A stretch of DNA of 64,000 nucleotides from Afipia massiliensis (GTDB lineage: Bacteria > Pseudomonadota > Alphaproteobacteria > Rhizobiales > Xanthobacteraceae), in the NCBI RefSeq assembly GCF_001006325.2, contig NZ_LBIA02000001.1, positions 3,163,501 through 3,227,500 on the forward strand, given 5' to 3'. Both the position numbers and the translations under genes were made by a program. Below, piece after piece: positions 50,279-62,720 of the stretch (its first letter is position 1; each line of letters opens with the position of its first letter). The notes beneath the pieces are model-generated. The model searched no databases. It saw only the letters and a program-made list of their open reading frames with translations, and was not told the origin of the DNA.

Positions 50279-52351
50279 ATGCCCCGCCTTCATGCCATCG
50301 AGGATTACCGGAATTTCGGTATCATGGCGCACATCGACGCCGGTAAAACGACGACGACTGAGCGCATCCTCTATTATACCGGCAAGAGCCACAAAATCGG
50401 CGAAGTGCACGAAGGTGCCGCGACGATGGACTGGATGACGCAGGAGCAGGAGCGCGGCATCACCATCACGTCGGCTGCGACGACCGCGTTCTGGGACGGC
50501 AAGCGTCTGAACATCATCGACACCCCCGGCCACGTCGACTTCACCATTGAGGTCGAGCGTTCGCTGCGCGTGCTCGACGGCGCCGTTTGCGTTCTCGACT
50601 CCAACCAGGGCGTCGAGCCGCAGACCGAAACCGTCTGGCGCCAGGGCGACAAGTATAAAGTGCCGCGCATCGTCTTCGCCAACAAGATGGATAAGACCGG
50701 TGCGGACTTCTACAAGTGCCTGCAGGACATCATCGATCGTCTCGGCGCGAAGCCGGTCGCGATCCAGTTGCCGATCGGTTCCGAGAGCAACTTCAAGGGC
50801 ATGGTCGATCTTGTCCTGATGAAGGCTTACGTCTGGAATAACGAGGCGCTCGGTGCGATGTACGACGTTGTCGACATCCCGGCCGATCTCGCCGACAAGG
50901 CGAAGGAATATCGCGAGAAGCTCGTTGAAGCCGCCGTCGAACTCGACGACGACGCCATGGCTGCCTATCTCGACGGCAAGGAGCCGGACGAAGCGACGCT
51001 GAAGCGGCTCATCCGCAAGGCGGTGCTGACCGGCGCGTTCTATCCTGTGCTTTGCGGTTCGGCCTTCAAGAACAAGGGCGTGCAGCCGCTGCTCGACGCC
51101 GTCGTTGCGTATCTTCCGTCGCCGGTCGACGTGCCTGCGATCAAGGGCACCGATGAAGACGGCAACGAAGTCGTGCGCAAGGCCGACGACAAGGAGCCGC
51201 TGGCTCTGCTCGCGTTCAAAATCATGGACGATCCGTTCGTCGGCACCATCACGTTCTGCCGCATCTATTCGGGCGTTCTCGTCAGCGGTACCGGCGTCGT
51301 CAATTCGACCCGTGACAAGAAAGAGCGTATCGGCCGCATGCTGTTGATGCATGCGAACAACCGCGAAGACATCAAGGAAGCCTATGCAGGCGACATCGTC
51401 GCGCTGGCTGGCCTCAAGGAAGCGCGTACCGGCGACACGCTGTGCGACTCCAACAATCCGGTCATCCTTGAAAAGATGGAATTCCCGGAGCCGGTGATCG
51501 AAATCGCGATCGAGCCGAAGTCGAAGGCCGATCAGGAGAAGCTGGGTGTCGCTCTGGCGAAGCTCGCGAACGAAGATCCTTCGTTCCGCGTGTCAACCGA
51601 CCACGAGTCCGGCCAGACCATCCTGAAGGGCATGGGCGAACTCCATCTCGACATCAAGGTCGACATTCTCCGCCGCACCTACAAGGTCGACGCCAACATT
51701 GGCGCGCCGCAGGTGGCGTTCCGCGAGAAGATCACCAAGAAGGCCGAGGTCAAGTATACCCACAAGAAGCAGACCGGTGGTACCGGTCAGTTCGCTGAAG
51801 TGTCGATCGTGGTCGAGCCGAACGAGCCAGGTGCTGGTTACGAGTTCGAGTCGAAGATCGTCGGCGGCTCTGTGCCGAAGGAATACATCCCGGGCGTCGA
51901 AAAGGGCCTCAACAGCGTGATGGGTTCGGGCGTCGTTGCTGGCTTCCCGGTTGTCGACGTCAAGGTCTCGCTCGTGGACGGCAAGTATCACGACGTCGAC
52001 TCGTCGGCGCTCGCCTTCGAAATCGCGGCGCGCGCTGCGTTCCGTGAAGCGCTGCAGAAGGGCAAGTCGGTCCTCCTTGAGCCGATCATGAAGGTCGAGG
52101 TGGTGACGCCTGAGGATTACACCGGTTCGGTGATCGGCGATCTCAATTCTCGTCGTGGCCAGATCCAGGGTCAGGACATGCGCGGCAACGCCAACGTCGT
52201 CAACGCGATGGTACCGCTCATGAACATGTTCGGTTACGTGAACAACCTGCGCTCGATGAGCCAGGGCCGCGCGACCTTCACGATGCAATTCGATCACTAC
52301 GCTGAAGCGCCGGCCAACGTGTCGGCAGAAGTCCAGAAGAAGTTTGCTTGA
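50279..52351 (+). CDS. fusA: Elongation factor G
   Basis: The 690-residue GTPase has the P-loop AHIDAGKTT (17-25), switch region [19 protein letters not shown] and [10 protein letters not shown] for guanine recognition. Domains II-V follow, with [17 protein letters not shown] in domain III. It drives ribosome translocation and recycling. A 37-base gap with a small palindrome precedes tuf. Confidence 0.99.
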   Translation: MPRLHAIEDYRNFGIMAHIDAGKTTTTERILYYTGKSHKIGEVHEGAATMDWMTQEQERGITITSAATTAFWDGKRLNIIDTPGHVDFTIEVERSLRVLDGAVCVLDSNQGVEPQTETVWRQGDKYKVPRIVFANKMDKTGADFYKCLQDIIDRLGAKPVAIQLPIGSESNFKGMVDLVLMKAYVWNNEALGAMYDVVDIPADLADKAKEYREKLVEAAVELDDDAMAAYLDGKEPDEATLKRLIRKAVLTGAFYPVLCGSAFKNKGVQPLLDAVVAYLPSPVDVPAIKGTDEDGNEVVRKADDKEPLALLAFKIMDDPFVGTITFCRIYSGVLVSGTGVVNSTRDKKERIGRMLLMHANNREDIKEAYAGDIVALAGLKEARTGDTLCDSNNPVILEKMEFPEPVIEIAIEPKSKADQEKLGVALAKLANEDPSFRVSTDHESGQTILKGMGELHLDIKVDILRRTYKVDANIGAPQVAFREKITKKAEVKYTHKKQTGGTGQFAEVSIVVEPNEPGAGYEFESKIVGGSVPKEYIPGVEKGLNSVMGSGVVAGFPVVDVKVSLVDGKYHDVDSSALAFEIAARAAFREALQKGKSVLLEPIMKVEVVTPEDYTGSVIGDLNSRRGQIQGQDMRGNANVVNAMVPLMNMFGYVNNLRSMSQGRATFTMQFDHYAEAPANVSAEVQKKFA

Positions 52352-52354
52352 TTT

Positions 52355-52372
52355 CTTTGACGCAAGTCAAAG
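52355..52372. promoter_or_regulatory. FNR/FixK-like palindrome between fusA and tuf
   Basis: CTTTGAC and GTCAAAG flank GCAA, containing the TTGA-N6-TCAA core recognised by FNR/FixK regulators. It lies 17 bases before the tuf ATG. It could equally be a short mRNA hairpin. Confidence 0.3.
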
Positions 52373-52388
52373 TTGAACGGAGAACGTC

Positions 52389-53579
<1,191 letters not shown>

Positions 53580-53594
53580 CAAACGATCCGTCGC

Positions 53595-53670
53595 ATGCCC
53601 GGTCGGAAGGCCGGGCATTCACGACCCTCTTGATAAAAACGTGGATGGCCGGGCTGACCGGTCGTGACGG
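53595..53670. repeat. REP-like repeat between tuf and rpsJ
   Basis: ATGCCCGG (53595-53602) pairs with CCGGGCAT (53611-53618). After a spacer, CGTGGATGGCCGGG...GGTCGTGACGG repeats the plan seen at 63248-63338. It starts 15 bases after the tuf stop and separates the str from the S10 cluster. Confidence 0.7.
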
Positions 53671-53688
53671 ACAAGAAAGACAGCGGCA

Positions 53689-53997
53689 ATGAACGGCCAG
53701 AATATTCGCATTCGTCTCAAGGCGTTCGACCATCGAATTCTCGATACGTCGACCCGTGAGATCGTGAACACGGCAAAACGCACCGGTGCACAGGTTCGCG
53801 GACCCATTCCGCTTCCGACGCGCATCGAGAAGTTCACCGTCAACCGTTCGCCGCACGTCGACAAGAAGAGCCGCGAGCAGTTCGAGATGCGCACTCACAA
53901 GCGCCTTCTCGATATCGTCGATCCGACCCCCCAGACCGTGGACGCGCTGATGAAGCTCGACCTGGCCGCAGGTGTCGACGTCGAGATCAAGCTGTAA
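53689..53997 (+). CDS. rpsJ: 30S ribosomal protein S10
   Basis: The 102-residue protein includes [19 protein letters not shown] and ends VDVEIKL, as in other Proteobacteria. Besides its 30S role it is NusE, partner of NusB and NusG in antitermination and transcription-translation coupling. It opens the S10 operon; rplC starts 51 bases downstream. Confidence 0.99.
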
Positions 53998-54048
53998 GAA
54001 TTTTTGTTAAGTTCGCAGATCGCGGACAGAAAGACAGGAAGCACGCCG

Positions 54049-54774
54049 ATGCGCTCCGGAGTGATCGCACAAAAGGTCGGGATGACACGGGTCTTTACGG
54101 AGACCGGTGAACATATCCCTGTGACTGTGCTCAAGTTGGGCAATTGCCAGGTTGTTGGCCATCGCACCACTGACAAGAACGGTTATGTCGCTTTGCAGCT
54201 CGGTTCGGGCTCGCGCAAAAGCGTCTATCTGCCGAAGGCTGAGCGCGGCCAGTTCGCCGTCGCCAAGGTCGAGCCAAAGCGCAAGGTCGCGGAATTCCGC
54301 GTCTCGGAAGATTCGCTGATCCCGGTCGGCGCGGAAATCCAGGCGGACCATTTCGTTGTCGGCCAGTTCGTCGACGTGACGGGCACCTCGGTCGGTAAGG
54401 GCTTCGCGGGCGGCATGAAGCGCTGGAATTTCGGCGGTTTGCGCGCAACCCACGGCGTCTCGGTCTCGCACCGTTCGATCGGTTCGACCGGCGGCCGTCA
54501 GGATCCCGGCAAGACCTTCAAGAACAAGAAGATGCCTGGCCACATGGGCGTCGATCGGATCACCACGCTGAACCTGCGAGTCGTCCAGACGGACGTGGCG
54601 CGCGGACTTCTTCTCATCGAAGGCGCCGTTCCCGGCTCCAAGGGTGGATGGATCACCGTGCGCGATGCCGTGAAGAAAGCATTGCCAAAGGATGCGCCGA
54701 AGCCCGGCAAGTTCAAGCTGGCTGGCGGAACCGACGCTGCTCCTGAAGCGGCACCGGCAGAGGAGGGTGCGTGA
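54049..54774 (+). CDS. rplC: 50S ribosomal protein L3
   Basis: ATG 54049, after ACAGGAAG, gives [20 protein letters not shown], the usual L3 start; upstream in-frame codons are rejected. The 241-residue protein has the loop [20 protein letters not shown] reaching to the peptidyl transferase centre and an Ala/Pro/Glu-rich C-terminal extension. It overlaps rplD by one base. Confidence 0.98.
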   Translation: MRSGVIAQKVGMTRVFTETGEHIPVTVLKLGNCQVVGHRTTDKNGYVALQLGSGSRKSVYLPKAERGQFAVAKVEPKRKVAEFRVSEDSLIPVGAEIQADHFVVGQFVDVTGTSVGKGFAGGMKRWNFGGLRATHGVSVSHRSIGSTGGRQDPGKTFKNKKMPGHMGVDRITTLNLRVVQTDVARGLLLIEGAVPGSKGGWITVRDAVKKALPKDAPKPGKFKLAGGTDAAPEAAPAEEGA

Positions 54775-55394
54775 TGGAATTGAAGGTCACAACCCTGGAA
54801 GGTAAGTCGGCTGGCTCCGTTCAGCTGTCGGACGAGATCTTCGGTCTCGAGCCGCGCAAGGATCTGATCCAGCGCGTCGTCAACTGGCAGCTCGCGAAGC
54901 GTCAGGCCGGCACCCACAAGACCAAGGGCCGCGCTGAAGTCTGGCGCACCGGCAAGAAGATGTACAAGCAGAAGGGCACCGGCGGTGCTCGTCACGGTTC
55001 GGCTCGCGTTCCGCAGTTCCGCGGCGGTGGCCGTGCGTTCGGTCCGGTCGTTCGCTCCCATGCGCACGACCTGCCGAAGAAGGTTCGCGCGCTCGGTTTG
55101 CGGCACGCCCTGTCGGCGAAGGCCAAGGACGGCGGTCTCATCGTGATCGAGAGCGCCGATCTCAAGGAAGCCAAGACGAAGGCGCTGCTCGGACACTTCT
55201 CGAGCCTGGAGATCACTAACGCGCTGATCATCGACGGCGCCGAAGTGAACACCGGTTTCGCGACCGCTGCGCGTAACATTCCGCACATCGACGTGCTGCC
55301 GATTCAGGGCATCAACGTCTATGACATTCTGCGCCGTCAGAAGCTCGTTCTGACCAAGGCCGCTCTCGATGCGTTGGAGGCGCGCTTCAAATGA
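54774..55394 (+). CDS. rplD: 50S ribosomal protein L4
   Basis: ATG 54774 shares its A with the rplC stop; a GTG at 54771 is also in frame. The 206-residue protein has the tunnel-lining loop [24 protein letters not shown]. In E. coli L4 represses the S10 operon. It overlaps rplW by 4 bases (ATGA). Confidence 0.98.
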   Translation: MELKVTTLEGKSAGSVQLSDEIFGLEPRKDLIQRVVNWQLAKRQAGTHKTKGRAEVWRTGKKMYKQKGTGGARHGSARVPQFRGGGRAFGPVVRSHAHDLPKKVRALGLRHALSAKAKDGGLIVIESADLKEAKTKALLGHFSSLEITNALIIDGAEVNTGFATAARNIPHIDVLPIQGINVYDILRRQKLVLTKAALDALEARFK

Positions 55395-55690
55395 CAACCG
55401 CTGATGTGCGCCACTACGACATCATCGTGGCTCCGGTCGTGACCGAAAAGGCAACCGTCGCTTCCGAGCACAACAAGATTGTGTTCAAGGTTGCGGCGAA
55501 GGCGACCAAGCCGCAGATCAAGGACGCGATTGAGAAGCTGTTCGACGTCAAGGTGAAGAGCGTCAACACGCTGGTTCGCAAGGGTAAGACGAAAGTCTTC
55601 CGCGGCCAGTTCGGTTCTCAGTCGGATACGAAGCGTGCGATCGTGACCCTCGAAGAAGGTCATCGCATCGACGTGACCACCGGACTGTAA
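55391..55690 (+). CDS. rplW: 50S ribosomal protein L23
   Basis: The 99-residue protein shows [24 protein letters not shown], the L23 signature. It sits at the tunnel exit and docks trigger factor and the signal recognition particle. It is coupled to rplD by a 4-base overlap. Confidence 0.98.
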   Translation: MTTADVRHYDIIVAPVVTEKATVASEHNKIVFKVAAKATKPQIKDAIEKLFDVKVKSVNTLVRKGKTKVFRGQFGSQSDTKRAIVTLEEGHRIDVTTGL

Positions 55691-55701
55691 GGCACACGAC
55701 G

Positions 55702-56538
55702 ATGGCATTGAAAACATTCAACCCCACGACGCCAGGCCAGCGCCAGCTGGTGATGGTCGATCGTTCGGCGCTGTACAAGGGCAAGCCCGTCAAGGCTTTG
55801 ACCGAAGGCAAGCACTCGTCCGGCGGACGTGGTAATACCGGCCGCATCACCGTGCGTTTCCGCGGCGGTGGCCACAAGCAGACGTACCGCATCGTCGACT
55901 TCAAGCGTAAGAAGGTCGACGTGCCGGCCAAGGTCGAGCGTCTCGAGTACGATCCGAACCGCACCGCGTTCATCGCGCTGATCAAGTACGCCGATGGCGA
56001 GCAGGCCTACATCCTGGCGCCGCAGCGTCTGGCGGTTGGCGACACCGTTGTCGCCGGCAGCTACGTCGACGTGAAGCCGGGCAACGTCATGCCGCTCGGC
56101 AACATGCCGGTCGGCACCATCGTGCACAACGTCGAGCTGAAGATCGGGAAGGGCGGCCAGATCGCTCGCTCCGCGGGCACCTACGCCCAGATCGTCGGCC
56201 GCGACCATGATTTCGTGATCCTGCGCTTGAACTCGGGCGAACAGCGCCTGGTTCACGGCCGCTGCATCGGCACCATCGGTGCGGTGTCGAACCCGGATCA
56301 CATGAACATCTCGATCGGCAAGGCCGGTCGCAAGCGTTGGATGGGCCGTCGTCCGCATAACCGCGGCGTCGTGATGAACCCAGTCGACCATCCGCACGGC
56401 GGCGGCGAAGGCCGCACCTCGGGCGGCCGTCACCCGGTTACTCCGTGGGGCAAGCCGACCAAGGGCAAGAAGACGCGTTCTAACAAGTCGACAAACAAGT
56501 TCATTCTCATCAGCCGCCACAAGCGGAAGAAGAAGTAA
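55702..56538 (+). CDS. rplB: 50S ribosomal protein L2
   Basis: The 278-residue protein has the catalytic-centre region [20 protein letters not shown], with the conserved histidine near residue 230, and ends in a basic HKRKKK tail. It is needed for subunit association and peptidyl transfer. rpsS follows after 12 bases. Confidence 0.99.
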   Translation: MALKTFNPTTPGQRQLVMVDRSALYKGKPVKALTEGKHSSGGRGNTGRITVRFRGGGHKQTYRIVDFKRKKVDVPAKVERLEYDPNRTAFIALIKYADGEQAYILAPQRLAVGDTVVAGSYVDVKPGNVMPLGNMPVGTIVHNVELKIGKGGQIARSAGTYAQIVGRDHDFVILRLNSGEQRLVHGRCIGTIGAVSNPDHMNISIGKAGRKRWMGRRPHNRGVVMNPVDHPHGGGEGRTSGGRHPVTPWGKPTKGKKTRSNKSTNKFILISRHKRKKK

Positions 56539-56550
56539 GGATCGCCGGAC

Positions 56551-56826
56551 ATGGTTCGTTCAGTCTGGAAAGGCCCGTTCGTTGAAGGCTCTCTGCTCAA
56601 GAAGGCAGATGCCGCGCGTTCGTCCGGCCGTCACGACGTTATCAAGATCTGGAGCCGCCGCTCGACGATCCTCCCGCAGTTCGTGGGGCTCACCTTCGGC
56701 GTCTACAACGGTCAAAAGCATGTTCCGGTCGCAGTGAACGAGGAAATGGTTGGTCACAAGTTCGGCGAGTTCTCGCCGACGCGGACCTTCCACGGCCATT
56801 CGGGCGACAAGAAAGCCAAGAAGTAA
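56551..56826 (+). CDS. rpsS: 30S ribosomal protein S19
   Basis: The 91-residue protein begins [19 protein letters not shown] and has [16 protein letters not shown] near the end, both characteristic. It binds the 30S head with S13. Confidence 0.99.
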   Translation: MVRSVWKGPFVEGSLLKKADAARSSGRHDVIKIWSRRSTILPQFVGLTFGVYNGQKHVPVAVNEEMVGHKFGEFSPTRTFHGHSGDKKAKK

Positions 56827-56844
56827 GGGCTTGAGGACTTAGTC

Positions 56845-57231
56845 ATGAGCAAACCAAAGCGCGAACGGGTTCTCCCGGAAAACGAAGCCAAGGCGGTAGC
56901 CCGCATGCTTCGCGTCAGCCCGCAGAAGCTGAACCTTGTTGCGCAGTTGATCCGCGGCAAGAAGGCATCTTCTGCGCTCGCCGACCTGCAGTTCTCGCGC
57001 AAGCGGATTGCCGGCGACGTCAAGAAGTGCCTGGAGTCCGCGATTGCGAACGCCGAGAACAACCATGACCTCGATGTCGACGCCCTGGTCGTCGCTGAGG
57101 CGCATGTTGGCAACGGCATCGTGATGAAGCGTTTCGCACCGCGCGGCCGTGGCCGTTCGGGTCGTGTATTTAAACCGTTCTCGCAGCTGACGATCGTCGT
57201 TCGTCAGGTCGAGGCCGAGGCGAGCGCCTAA
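56845..57231 (+). CDS. rplV: 50S ribosomal protein L22
   Basis: The 128-residue protein has the long beta-hairpin segment that reaches into the exit tunnel ([18 protein letters not shown]). The macrolide-contact loop shows no obvious deletion. It is 18 bases from rpsS and 15 from rpsC. Confidence 0.98.
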   Translation: MSKPKRERVLPENEAKAVARMLRVSPQKLNLVAQLIRGKKASSALADLQFSRKRIAGDVKKCLESAIANAENNHDLDVDALVVAEAHVGNGIVMKRFAPRGRGRSGRVFKPFSQLTIVVRQVEAEASA

Positions 57232-57246
57232 GGGCGGGAGAAGACG

Positions 57247-57945
57247 ATGGGTCAGAAGATCAATCCAATCGGGCTGCGTCTGGGCATTAACCGGACTTGG
57301 GATTCCCGTTGGTTCGCCGGCAAGAACGAGTATGCGAAGCTCCTCCACGAGGACATCCGCATCCGCGCCATGCTGATGAAGGAACTGAAGCAGGCTGCGG
57401 TCGCGCGCATCGTGATCGAGCGTCCGCACAAGAAGTGCCGTGTGTCGATTCACTCGGCGCGTCCGGGCGTCGTGATCGGCAAGAAGGGCGCTGACATCGA
57501 CAAGCTGCGCCAGAAGGTTGCCGCGATCACCGAGTCCGACGTGGTCATCAACATCATCGAAATCCGCAAGCCGGAGCTCGATGCGACCCTGGTCGCCGAA
57601 TCGATCGCGCAGCAGCTTGAGCGCCGTGTTGCGTTCCGCCGCGCCATGAAGCGCGCCGTTCAGTCGGCGATGCGTCTGGGCGCCGAAGGCATCCGCATCA
57701 ACTGCTCGGGCCGTCTCGGCGGCGCTGAAATCGCACGTATGGAATGGTATCGTGAAGGCCGCGTGCCTTTGCACACGCTGCGCGCTGACGTGGACTACGG
57801 TGTCGCCACCGCGTTCACGACCTTCGGCACCTGCGGCGTCAAGGTCTGGATCTTCAAGGGTGAAATCCTCGAGCACGATCCGATGGCTCAGGACAAGCGT
57901 ATGGCCGAAGGCGACAGCGGACGTCCGCGTCGCGATGCGGCTTGA
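57247..57945 (+). CDS. rpsC: 30S ribosomal protein S3
   Basis: The 232-residue protein starts [20 protein letters not shown] and has the KH-domain GxxG in [14 protein letters not shown]. It lines the mRNA entry channel with helicase activity. The C-terminal tail is short and charged. Confidence 0.99.
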   Translation: MGQKINPIGLRLGINRTWDSRWFAGKNEYAKLLHEDIRIRAMLMKELKQAAVARIVIERPHKKCRVSIHSARPGVVIGKKGADIDKLRQKVAAITESDVVINIIEIRKPELDATLVAESIAQQLERRVAFRRAMKRAVQSAMRLGAEGIRINCSGRLGGAEIARMEWYREGRVPLHTLRADVDYGVATAFTTFGTCGVKVWIFKGEILEHDPMAQDKRMAEGDSGRPRRDAA

Positions 57946-57978
57946 TTGAAATTCGAAGAAGGTTTGAGGGCGTAAGCC

Positions 57979-58392
57979 ATGATGCAACCAAAGAAGACAA
58001 AGTTCCGCAAGGCGCATAAGGGCCGTATTCACGGCGTCGCCTCGTCGGGCGCGACGTTGTCTTTCGGCCAGTTCGGCCTGAAGGCGATGGCGCCGGAGCG
58101 CATCACCGCGCGCCAGATCGAAGCCGCTCGTCGCGCGCTGACCCGTCATATGAAGCGTGCCGGCCGCGTCTGGATCCGCGTGTTCCCGGATCTGCCGGTC
58201 TCGAAGAAACCCGCCGAAGTGCGAATGGGCTCGGGCAAGGGTACGCCGGAGTTGTGGGTTGCACGGGTGAAGCCAGGTCGTCTCATTTTCGAGATCGACG
58301 GCGTGACCCAGCAGACCGCGAAGGAAGCACTGTCGCTCGCCGCCGCCAAGCTTCCGATCAAGACGCGCTTCGTTGCGCGCATTGCGGAGTAA
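57979..58392 (+). CDS. rplP: 50S ribosomal protein L16
   Basis: The 137-residue protein starts [16 protein letters not shown]; the second ATG at 57982 is an alternative. It contains [19 protein letters not shown], which contacts the A-site tRNA. Confidence 0.98.
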   Translation: MMQPKKTKFRKAHKGRIHGVASSGATLSFGQFGLKAMAPERITARQIEAARRALTRHMKRAGRVWIRVFPDLPVSKKPAEVRMGSGKGTPELWVARVKPGRLIFEIDGVTQQTAKEALSLAAAKLPIKTRFVARIAE

Positions 58393-58402
58393 GGAACCGA
58401 TC

Positions 58403-58615
58403 ATGGCCGATTTGAAAGTCGAAGATATCCGCGCGATGAGCCCCGATCAGATGGACGAAGCCGTCCTCAATCTGAAGAAGGAGCGTTTCAATCTGCGCTT
58501 CCAGCGCGCCACCGGGCAGCTCGAGAACACCTCGCGCCTGCGTGAGGCTCGCCGCGATATCGCACGCATCAAGACTGTCGCGGCGCAGAAGCGCGCCGCG
58601 CAGACCAAGAAGTAA
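58403..58615 (+). CDS. rpmC: 50S ribosomal protein L29
   Basis: The 70-residue all-helical protein starts at ATG 58403 ([16 protein letters not shown]); a longer frame from 58373 overlaps rplP and is rejected. It has the L29 core [29 protein letters not shown] and sits at the tunnel exit next to L23. Confidence 0.98.
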   Translation: MADLKVEDIRAMSPDQMDEAVLNLKKERFNLRFQRATGQLENTSRLREARRDIARIKTVAAQKRAAQTKK

Positions 58616-58625
58616 GGGGCGAAAG

Positions 58626-58871
58626 ATGCCGAAGCGTACTCTCCAGGGCGTCGTCGTCAGCGACAAGCAGGACAAGACCATTGTCGTGCGCGTCGACCGC
58701 CGCTTCACCCACCCGATCTACAAGAAGACGATCCGACGTTCGAAGAACTATCACGCGCACGACGAGAACAATCAGTTCAAGGCAGGCGACGTGGTTCGAA
58801 TTGAGGAAAGCAAACCACTCTCGAAGTTGAAGCGCTGGACGGTAGTCCAGGCCGAAACAAAAACAGCTTAA
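58626..58871 (+). CDS. rpsQ: 30S ribosomal protein S17
   Basis: ATG 58626 ([18 protein letters not shown]) follows GGGGCGAAAG. The 81-residue OB-fold protein contains [18 protein letters not shown]. It is the last gene of the S10-type set, with 38 bases before rplN. Confidence 0.98.
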
Positions 58872-58909
58872 GCGCAACAAGCGCATCAGAAAGAGGACGA
58901 GGTGCATCA

Positions 58910-59278
58910 ATGATTCAGATGCAGACCAACCTCGACGTGGCCGATAATTCCGGCGCGCGCCGTGTCATGTGCATCAAGGTTCTTGGAGGTTCCAAGCGCC
59001 GGTACGCGACTGTGGGTGACATCATTGTCGTTTCCATCAAGGAAGCCATCCCTCGCGGGAAGGTGAAGAAGGGCGACGTGATGAAAGCCGTCGTCGTTCG
59101 CGTTGCGAAGGATATTCGCCGCGCCGATGGTTCCGTTATCCGTTTCGACCGCAACGCGGCTGTGTTGATCAACAACCAGTCCGAACCGGTCGGCACCCGT
59201 ATCTTCGGGCCGGTGCCGCGCGAGCTTCGCGCCAAGAACCACATGAAGATCATCTCGCTTGCGCCGGAGGTGCTGTAA
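58910..59278 (+). CDS. rplN: 50S ribosomal protein L14
   Basis: The 122-residue protein starts [20 protein letters not shown] and ends ISLAPEVL, the standard L14 ends. It forms an intersubunit bridge with L19. It shares one base with rplX (TAATG at 59276-59280). Confidence 0.99.
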
Positions 59279-59592
59279 TGGCTGCCAAGATCCGCAAGGG
59301 TGACAAGGTTATCGTGCTGAATGGCCGCGACAAGGGCCGGACTGGCGAAGTGTTCGAGGTGCGTCCCACCGAGAGCAAGGCGCTGGTGCGTGGCGTCAAC
59401 CTGGTGAAGCGTCACCAGAAGCAGACGCAGGCGCAGGAGGGCGGCATCATCACCAAGGAGTCGCCGATCCACCTGTCGAACATCGCGATCGTCGGCAAGG
59501 ACGGCAAGCCGACCCGCGTCGGCTTCAAGATTCAGAAAGATGGCACCAAGGTGCGCGTCGCCAAGCGCTCGGGAGCAGAGATCGATGGCTGA
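59278..59592 (+). CDS. rplX: 50S ribosomal protein L24
   Basis: The 104-residue KOW-domain protein ([20 protein letters not shown]) is an early assembly initiator of the 50S subunit. It overlaps rplN by one base and rplE by 8 bases. Confidence 0.98.
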   Translation: MAAKIRKGDKVIVLNGRDKGRTGEVFEVRPTESKALVRGVNLVKRHQKQTQAQEGGIITKESPIHLSNIAIVGKDGKPTRVGFKIQKDGTKVRVAKRSGAEIDG

Positions 59593-60142
59593 GACCGCAT
59601 ACGTTCCGCGTCTCCGGACGCAATTCGACAAAGAGATTCGCGGCAAGCTGGTTGAGCAGTTCGGTTACACGAACGCCCTGCAGGTGCCGGTTCTCGATAA
59701 GGTCGTGCTCAACATGGGCATCGGCGAAGCCGTCAACGACCGCAAGAAGGTCGAACTGGCTGCCGCCGATCTCGCGCTGATCGCCGGTCAGAAGCCGATC
59801 GTCACGCATTCGCGCATGGCAATCGCGACCTTCAAGCTGCGTGAAGGCCAGGCCATCGGCGCCAAGGTGACGCTGCGCAAGTCCAAGATGTACGATTTCG
59901 TCGATCGTCTTGTGAACATCGCGCTGCCTCGCGTTCGCGACTTCCGTGGCCTCAATCCGAAGAGCTTCGACGGCAGGGGCAATTACTCCCTCGGCCTCAA
60001 GGAGCATCTGGTGTTCCCGGAAATCGACTACGACAAGTCGGGCGAGACCTGGGGCATGGACATTACGATCTGCACCACCGCTGCCACCGATGACGAGGCG
60101 CGTGCGTTGCTGACCGCATTCAATTTTCCGTTCCGGCAGTGA
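59585..60142 (+). CDS. rplE: 50S ribosomal protein L5
   Basis: ATG 59585, inside the end of rplX, gives [19 protein letters not shown], the family start, and 185 residues. It has [13 protein letters not shown] and the ending [11 protein letters not shown]5 binds 5S rRNA and the P-site tRNA. Confidence 0.98.
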   Translation: MAETAYVPRLRTQFDKEIRGKLVEQFGYTNALQVPVLDKVVLNMGIGEAVNDRKKVELAAADLALIAGQKPIVTHSRMAIATFKLREGQAIGAKVTLRKSKMYDFVDRLVNIALPRVRDFRGLNPKSFDGRGNYSLGLKEHLVFPEIDYDKSGETWGMDITICTTAATDDEARALLTAFNFPFRQ

Positions 60143-60194
60143 GACACTGAACTAGTCAGCGTCTCAAACGCGGAAAGGTATGGAGACTACTCGT

Positions 60195-60500
60195 ATGGCG
60201 AAGAAAAGTTCAGTCGAGAAGAATAACCGGCGTCAGAAGATGACGAAGAACGCTGCGGCCAAGCGCTCGCGCTTGAAGGCGATCATCGCCGACAAGAAGA
60301 AGCCGATGGAAGAGCGTTTCGCGGCGACGATCAAGCTCGCCGAGATGCCGCGCAATTCGTCGGCGACCCGCATCCGCAACCGCTGCGAAATCAGCGGCCG
60401 GTCGCGCGCGGTCTATCGCAAGAACAAGATGAGCCGCATCGCGCTCCGTGATTATGGCTCGAAGGGCCTGATCCCGGGCCTCGTGAAGTCCAGCTGGTAA
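60195..60500 (+). CDS. rpsN: 30S ribosomal protein S14 (long, zinc-free form)
   Basis: ATG 60195 gives [19 protein letters not shown] and 101 residues. The CxxC pairs of the short zinc-binding form are absent; only one cysteine ([10 protein letters not shown]) is present. It lies in the 30S head. Confidence 0.98.
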   Translation: MAKKSSVEKNNRRQKMTKNAAAKRSRLKAIIADKKKPMEERFAATIKLAEMPRNSSATRIRNRCEISGRSRAVYRKNKMSRIALRDYGSKGLIPGLVKSSW

Positions 60501-60512
60501 GGAGGGTCGGAC

Positions 60513-60911
60513 ATGTCAACGCACGATCCCATCAGCGATCTGATCACCCGCATCCGCAACGCGCAGATGCGCTCCAAGTCCAAGGTTTCGACACCGGGCT
60601 CGAAGATGCGCGCCAACGTTCTCGAAGTGCTGAAAGCCGAGGGTTATATCCGCGGTTACGCAGCGGTCGAGCATGCCGGCGGCCACAACGAGCTTGAGAT
60701 CGAGCTGAAGTATTTCGATGGCGAGCCAGTTATCCGCGAAATCGAGCGGGTCTCGAAGCCAGGGCGTCGCGTGTACGCTTCGGTGAAGAACCTGCCGCGC
60801 GTGAAGAACGGTCTCGGCATTTCTGTGCTGTCGACGCCAAAGGGAATTATGGCTGACCACGACGCGCGTGACGCGAATGTGGGCGGCGAAGTTCTCTTCA
60901 CGGTGTTCTAA
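60513..60911 (+). CDS. rpsH: 30S ribosomal protein S8
   Basis: The 132-residue protein starts [19 protein letters not shown] and ends with the conserved GGEVLFTVF. In E. coli S8 binds the rplE region of the spc mRNA and represses it. A GGAGGG site precedes the ATG. Confidence 0.99.
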   Translation: MSTHDPISDLITRIRNAQMRSKSKVSTPGSKMRANVLEVLKAEGYIRGYAAVEHAGGHNELEIELKYFDGEPVIREIERVSKPGRRVYASVKNLPRVKNGLGISVLSTPKGIMADHDARDANVGGEVLFTVF

Positions 60912-60924
60912 GGAAGGAACGATT

Positions 60925-61458
60925 ATGTCACGCGTAGGCAAACGACCCGTTCCGATTGTCTCGGGCGTCACCGCGAATCTCGAAGGCCAGACGGTCAAGA
61001 TGAAGGGGCCGAAAGGCGCACTTCAGTTTGTCGTGCACGACGACGTGTCGGTCGAAATGAAGGACGGCGCGATCACCGTTGCGCCGCGCTTCGAGACCAA
61101 GCGCGCGCGTTCGCTGTACGGGACCGCTCGCGCCCAGATCGCGAATCTGGTCGAAGGCGTCACCAAGGGCTTCGAGAAGAAGCTGGAAATTACCGGCGTC
61201 GGTTACCGCGCCGCGCTGCAGGGCAAGAACCTTCAGCTCGCGCTCGGTTACAGCCACGACGTGATCTACCCGATCCCGGAAGGGATCACGATCACCGTGC
61301 CGAAGCCGACCGAAATCACCATCGTCGGCAACGACAGCCAGCGCGTCGGCCAGGTTGCCGCCGAGATCCGCAGCTATCGTCCGCCGGAGCCCTACAAGGG
61401 CAAGGGCGTGAAGTACGCCAACGAATTTATCTTCCGCAAGGAAGGCAAGAAGAAGTAA
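60925..61458 (+). CDS. rplF: 50S ribosomal protein L6
   Basis: ATG 60925, after AAGGAAGG, gives [20 protein letters not shown] and 177 residues; an upstream frame overlapping rpsH is rejected. It ends [20 protein letters not shown], typical of L6 near the sarcin-ricin loop. Confidence 0.98.
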   Translation: MSRVGKRPVPIVSGVTANLEGQTVKMKGPKGALQFVVHDDVSVEMKDGAITVAPRFETKRARSLYGTARAQIANLVEGVTKGFEKKLEITGVGYRAALQGKNLQLALGYSHDVIYPIPEGITITVPKPTEITIVGNDSQRVGQVAAEIRSYRPPEPYKGKGVKYANEFIFRKEGKKK

Positions 61459-61469
61459 CGGAGCCGGTC

Positions 61470-61832
61470 ATGTCGAAACTCAAGGTCACGAATGCCCGGC
61501 GCAAGCAGCGCGTACGTCTCGCGCTGCGCCGGACTGCGAACGGGCGTCCGCGCCTGTCGGTGTTCCGCTCGTCGAAGCACATCTACGCTCAGGTCATTGA
61601 CGATCTGAAGGGCGAAACGCTGGCTTCGGCCTCGTCGCTGGAAAAGACGATGCGCGATGCCGGAAAGACCGGCGCCGACATCGATGCGGCGAAGGCTGTC
61701 GGCAAGCTGCTGGCGGAACGCGCTGTGAAGAACGGCGTCAAGGAAGTGGTTTTCGACCGTGGTGGTTATCTGTACCACGGCCGCGTCAAGGCGCTCGGCG
61801 ACGCCGCGCGGGAAAGCGGCTTGAGTTTCTAA
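61470..61832 (+). CDS. rplR: 50S ribosomal protein L18
   Basis: The 120-residue protein has [18 protein letters not shown] and the ending [19 protein letters not shown], both L18 signatures. It binds 5S rRNA with L5. A 73-base gap precedes rpsE. Confidence 0.98.
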   Translation: MSKLKVTNARRKQRVRLALRRTANGRPRLSVFRSSKHIYAQVIDDLKGETLASASSLEKTMRDAGKTGADIDAAKAVGKLLAERAVKNGVKEVVFDRGGYLYHGRVKALGDAARESGLSF

Positions 61833-61905
61833 GCTCAGCCTTTTGAATTTGGTTTGAACGGACACAAGGTCAGAGGCGCGAGCCTCACAAGGATTGGAAA
61901 ACACC

Positions 61906-62484
61906 ATGGCAGGTGAACGCGAACGCGGCGGACGCGAGCGGGGCGGTCGGGATCGGGAAGAGCGCGACAGCGAGTTTGTCGACAAGCTCGTCCACATCAA
62001 TCGTGTTGCGAAGGTCGTCAAGGGCGGCAAGCGCTTCGGTTTCGCAGCTCTGGTCGTCATCGGCGATCAGAAGGGCCGGGTCGGGTTCGGTCACGGCAAG
62101 GCGCGCGAAGTGCCTGAAGCGATCCGCAAGGCGACCGAGTCGGCCAAGCGCAACCTGACGCGCGTTGCTCTGCGCGAAGGCCGCACGCTGCATCACGACA
62201 TCGCTGGCCGTCATGGCGCCGGCCGCGTCTATCTGCGCGCCGCGCCTGCCGGTACCGGCATCATCGCGGGTGGCCCGATGCGCGCTGTGTTCGAGACGCT
62301 CGGCATTCAGGACGTGGTGGCGAAGTCGATCGGTTCGTCGAACCCCTACAACATGGTTCGCGCGACGTTCGACGCGCTGAAGCATCAGGATTCGCCGCGT
62401 TCGGTTGCGAACCGCCGTAACATCAAGGTTTCCACGTTGCAGTCCCGCCGCGTCGGCGGCGACGCGGAAGCTGTCGCGGAATAA
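61906..62484 (+). CDS. rpsE: 30S ribosomal protein S5
   Basis: ATG 61906 is chosen over TTG 61894, because GGATTGG is a usable ribosome binding site and the product then starts MAGERERGG. The 192-residue protein has the dsRNA-binding-like domain [20 protein letters not shown] and a charged Arg/Glu N-terminus common in Rhizobiales. The spectinomycin-contact loop (KGGKRFGF) looks wild type. Confidence 0.98.
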   Translation: MAGERERGGRERGGRDREERDSEFVDKLVHINRVAKVVKGGKRFGFAALVVIGDQKGRVGFGHGKAREVPEAIRKATESAKRNLTRVALREGRTLHHDIAGRHGAGRVYLRAAPAGTGIIAGGPMRAVFETLGIQDVVAKSIGSSNPYNMVRATFDALKHQDSPRSVANRRNIKVSTLQSRRVGGDAEAVAE

Positions 62485-62511
62485 TTCACGCGCCGTTTTG
62501 GAGTTTAGACA

Positions 62512-62709
62512 ATGGCCAAGGCCGCAACGAAAACCATCAAGGTCGAGCAGACCGGTAGCCCGATCCGCCGTCAGGCTGCGCAGCGTGCGACGCTGATCGG
62601 TCTGCGTCTCAACAAGATCGGCCGTGTCTCCGAGTTGCAGGATTCGCCTGCCATTCGTGGCATGATCGACAAGGTCAAGCACCTCGTCCGCGTCGTCGAC
62701 GAGAAGTAA
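62512..62709 (+). CDS. rpmD: 50S ribosomal protein L30
   Basis: The 65-residue protein contains [20 protein letters not shown] and [16 protein letters not shown], which define L30. It is 11 bases from rplO. Confidence 0.97.
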   Translation: MAKAATKTIKVEQTGSPIRRQAAQRATLIGLRLNKIGRVSELQDSPAIRGMIDKVKHLVRVVDEK

Positions 62710-62720
62710 GGAAGCAAGCG

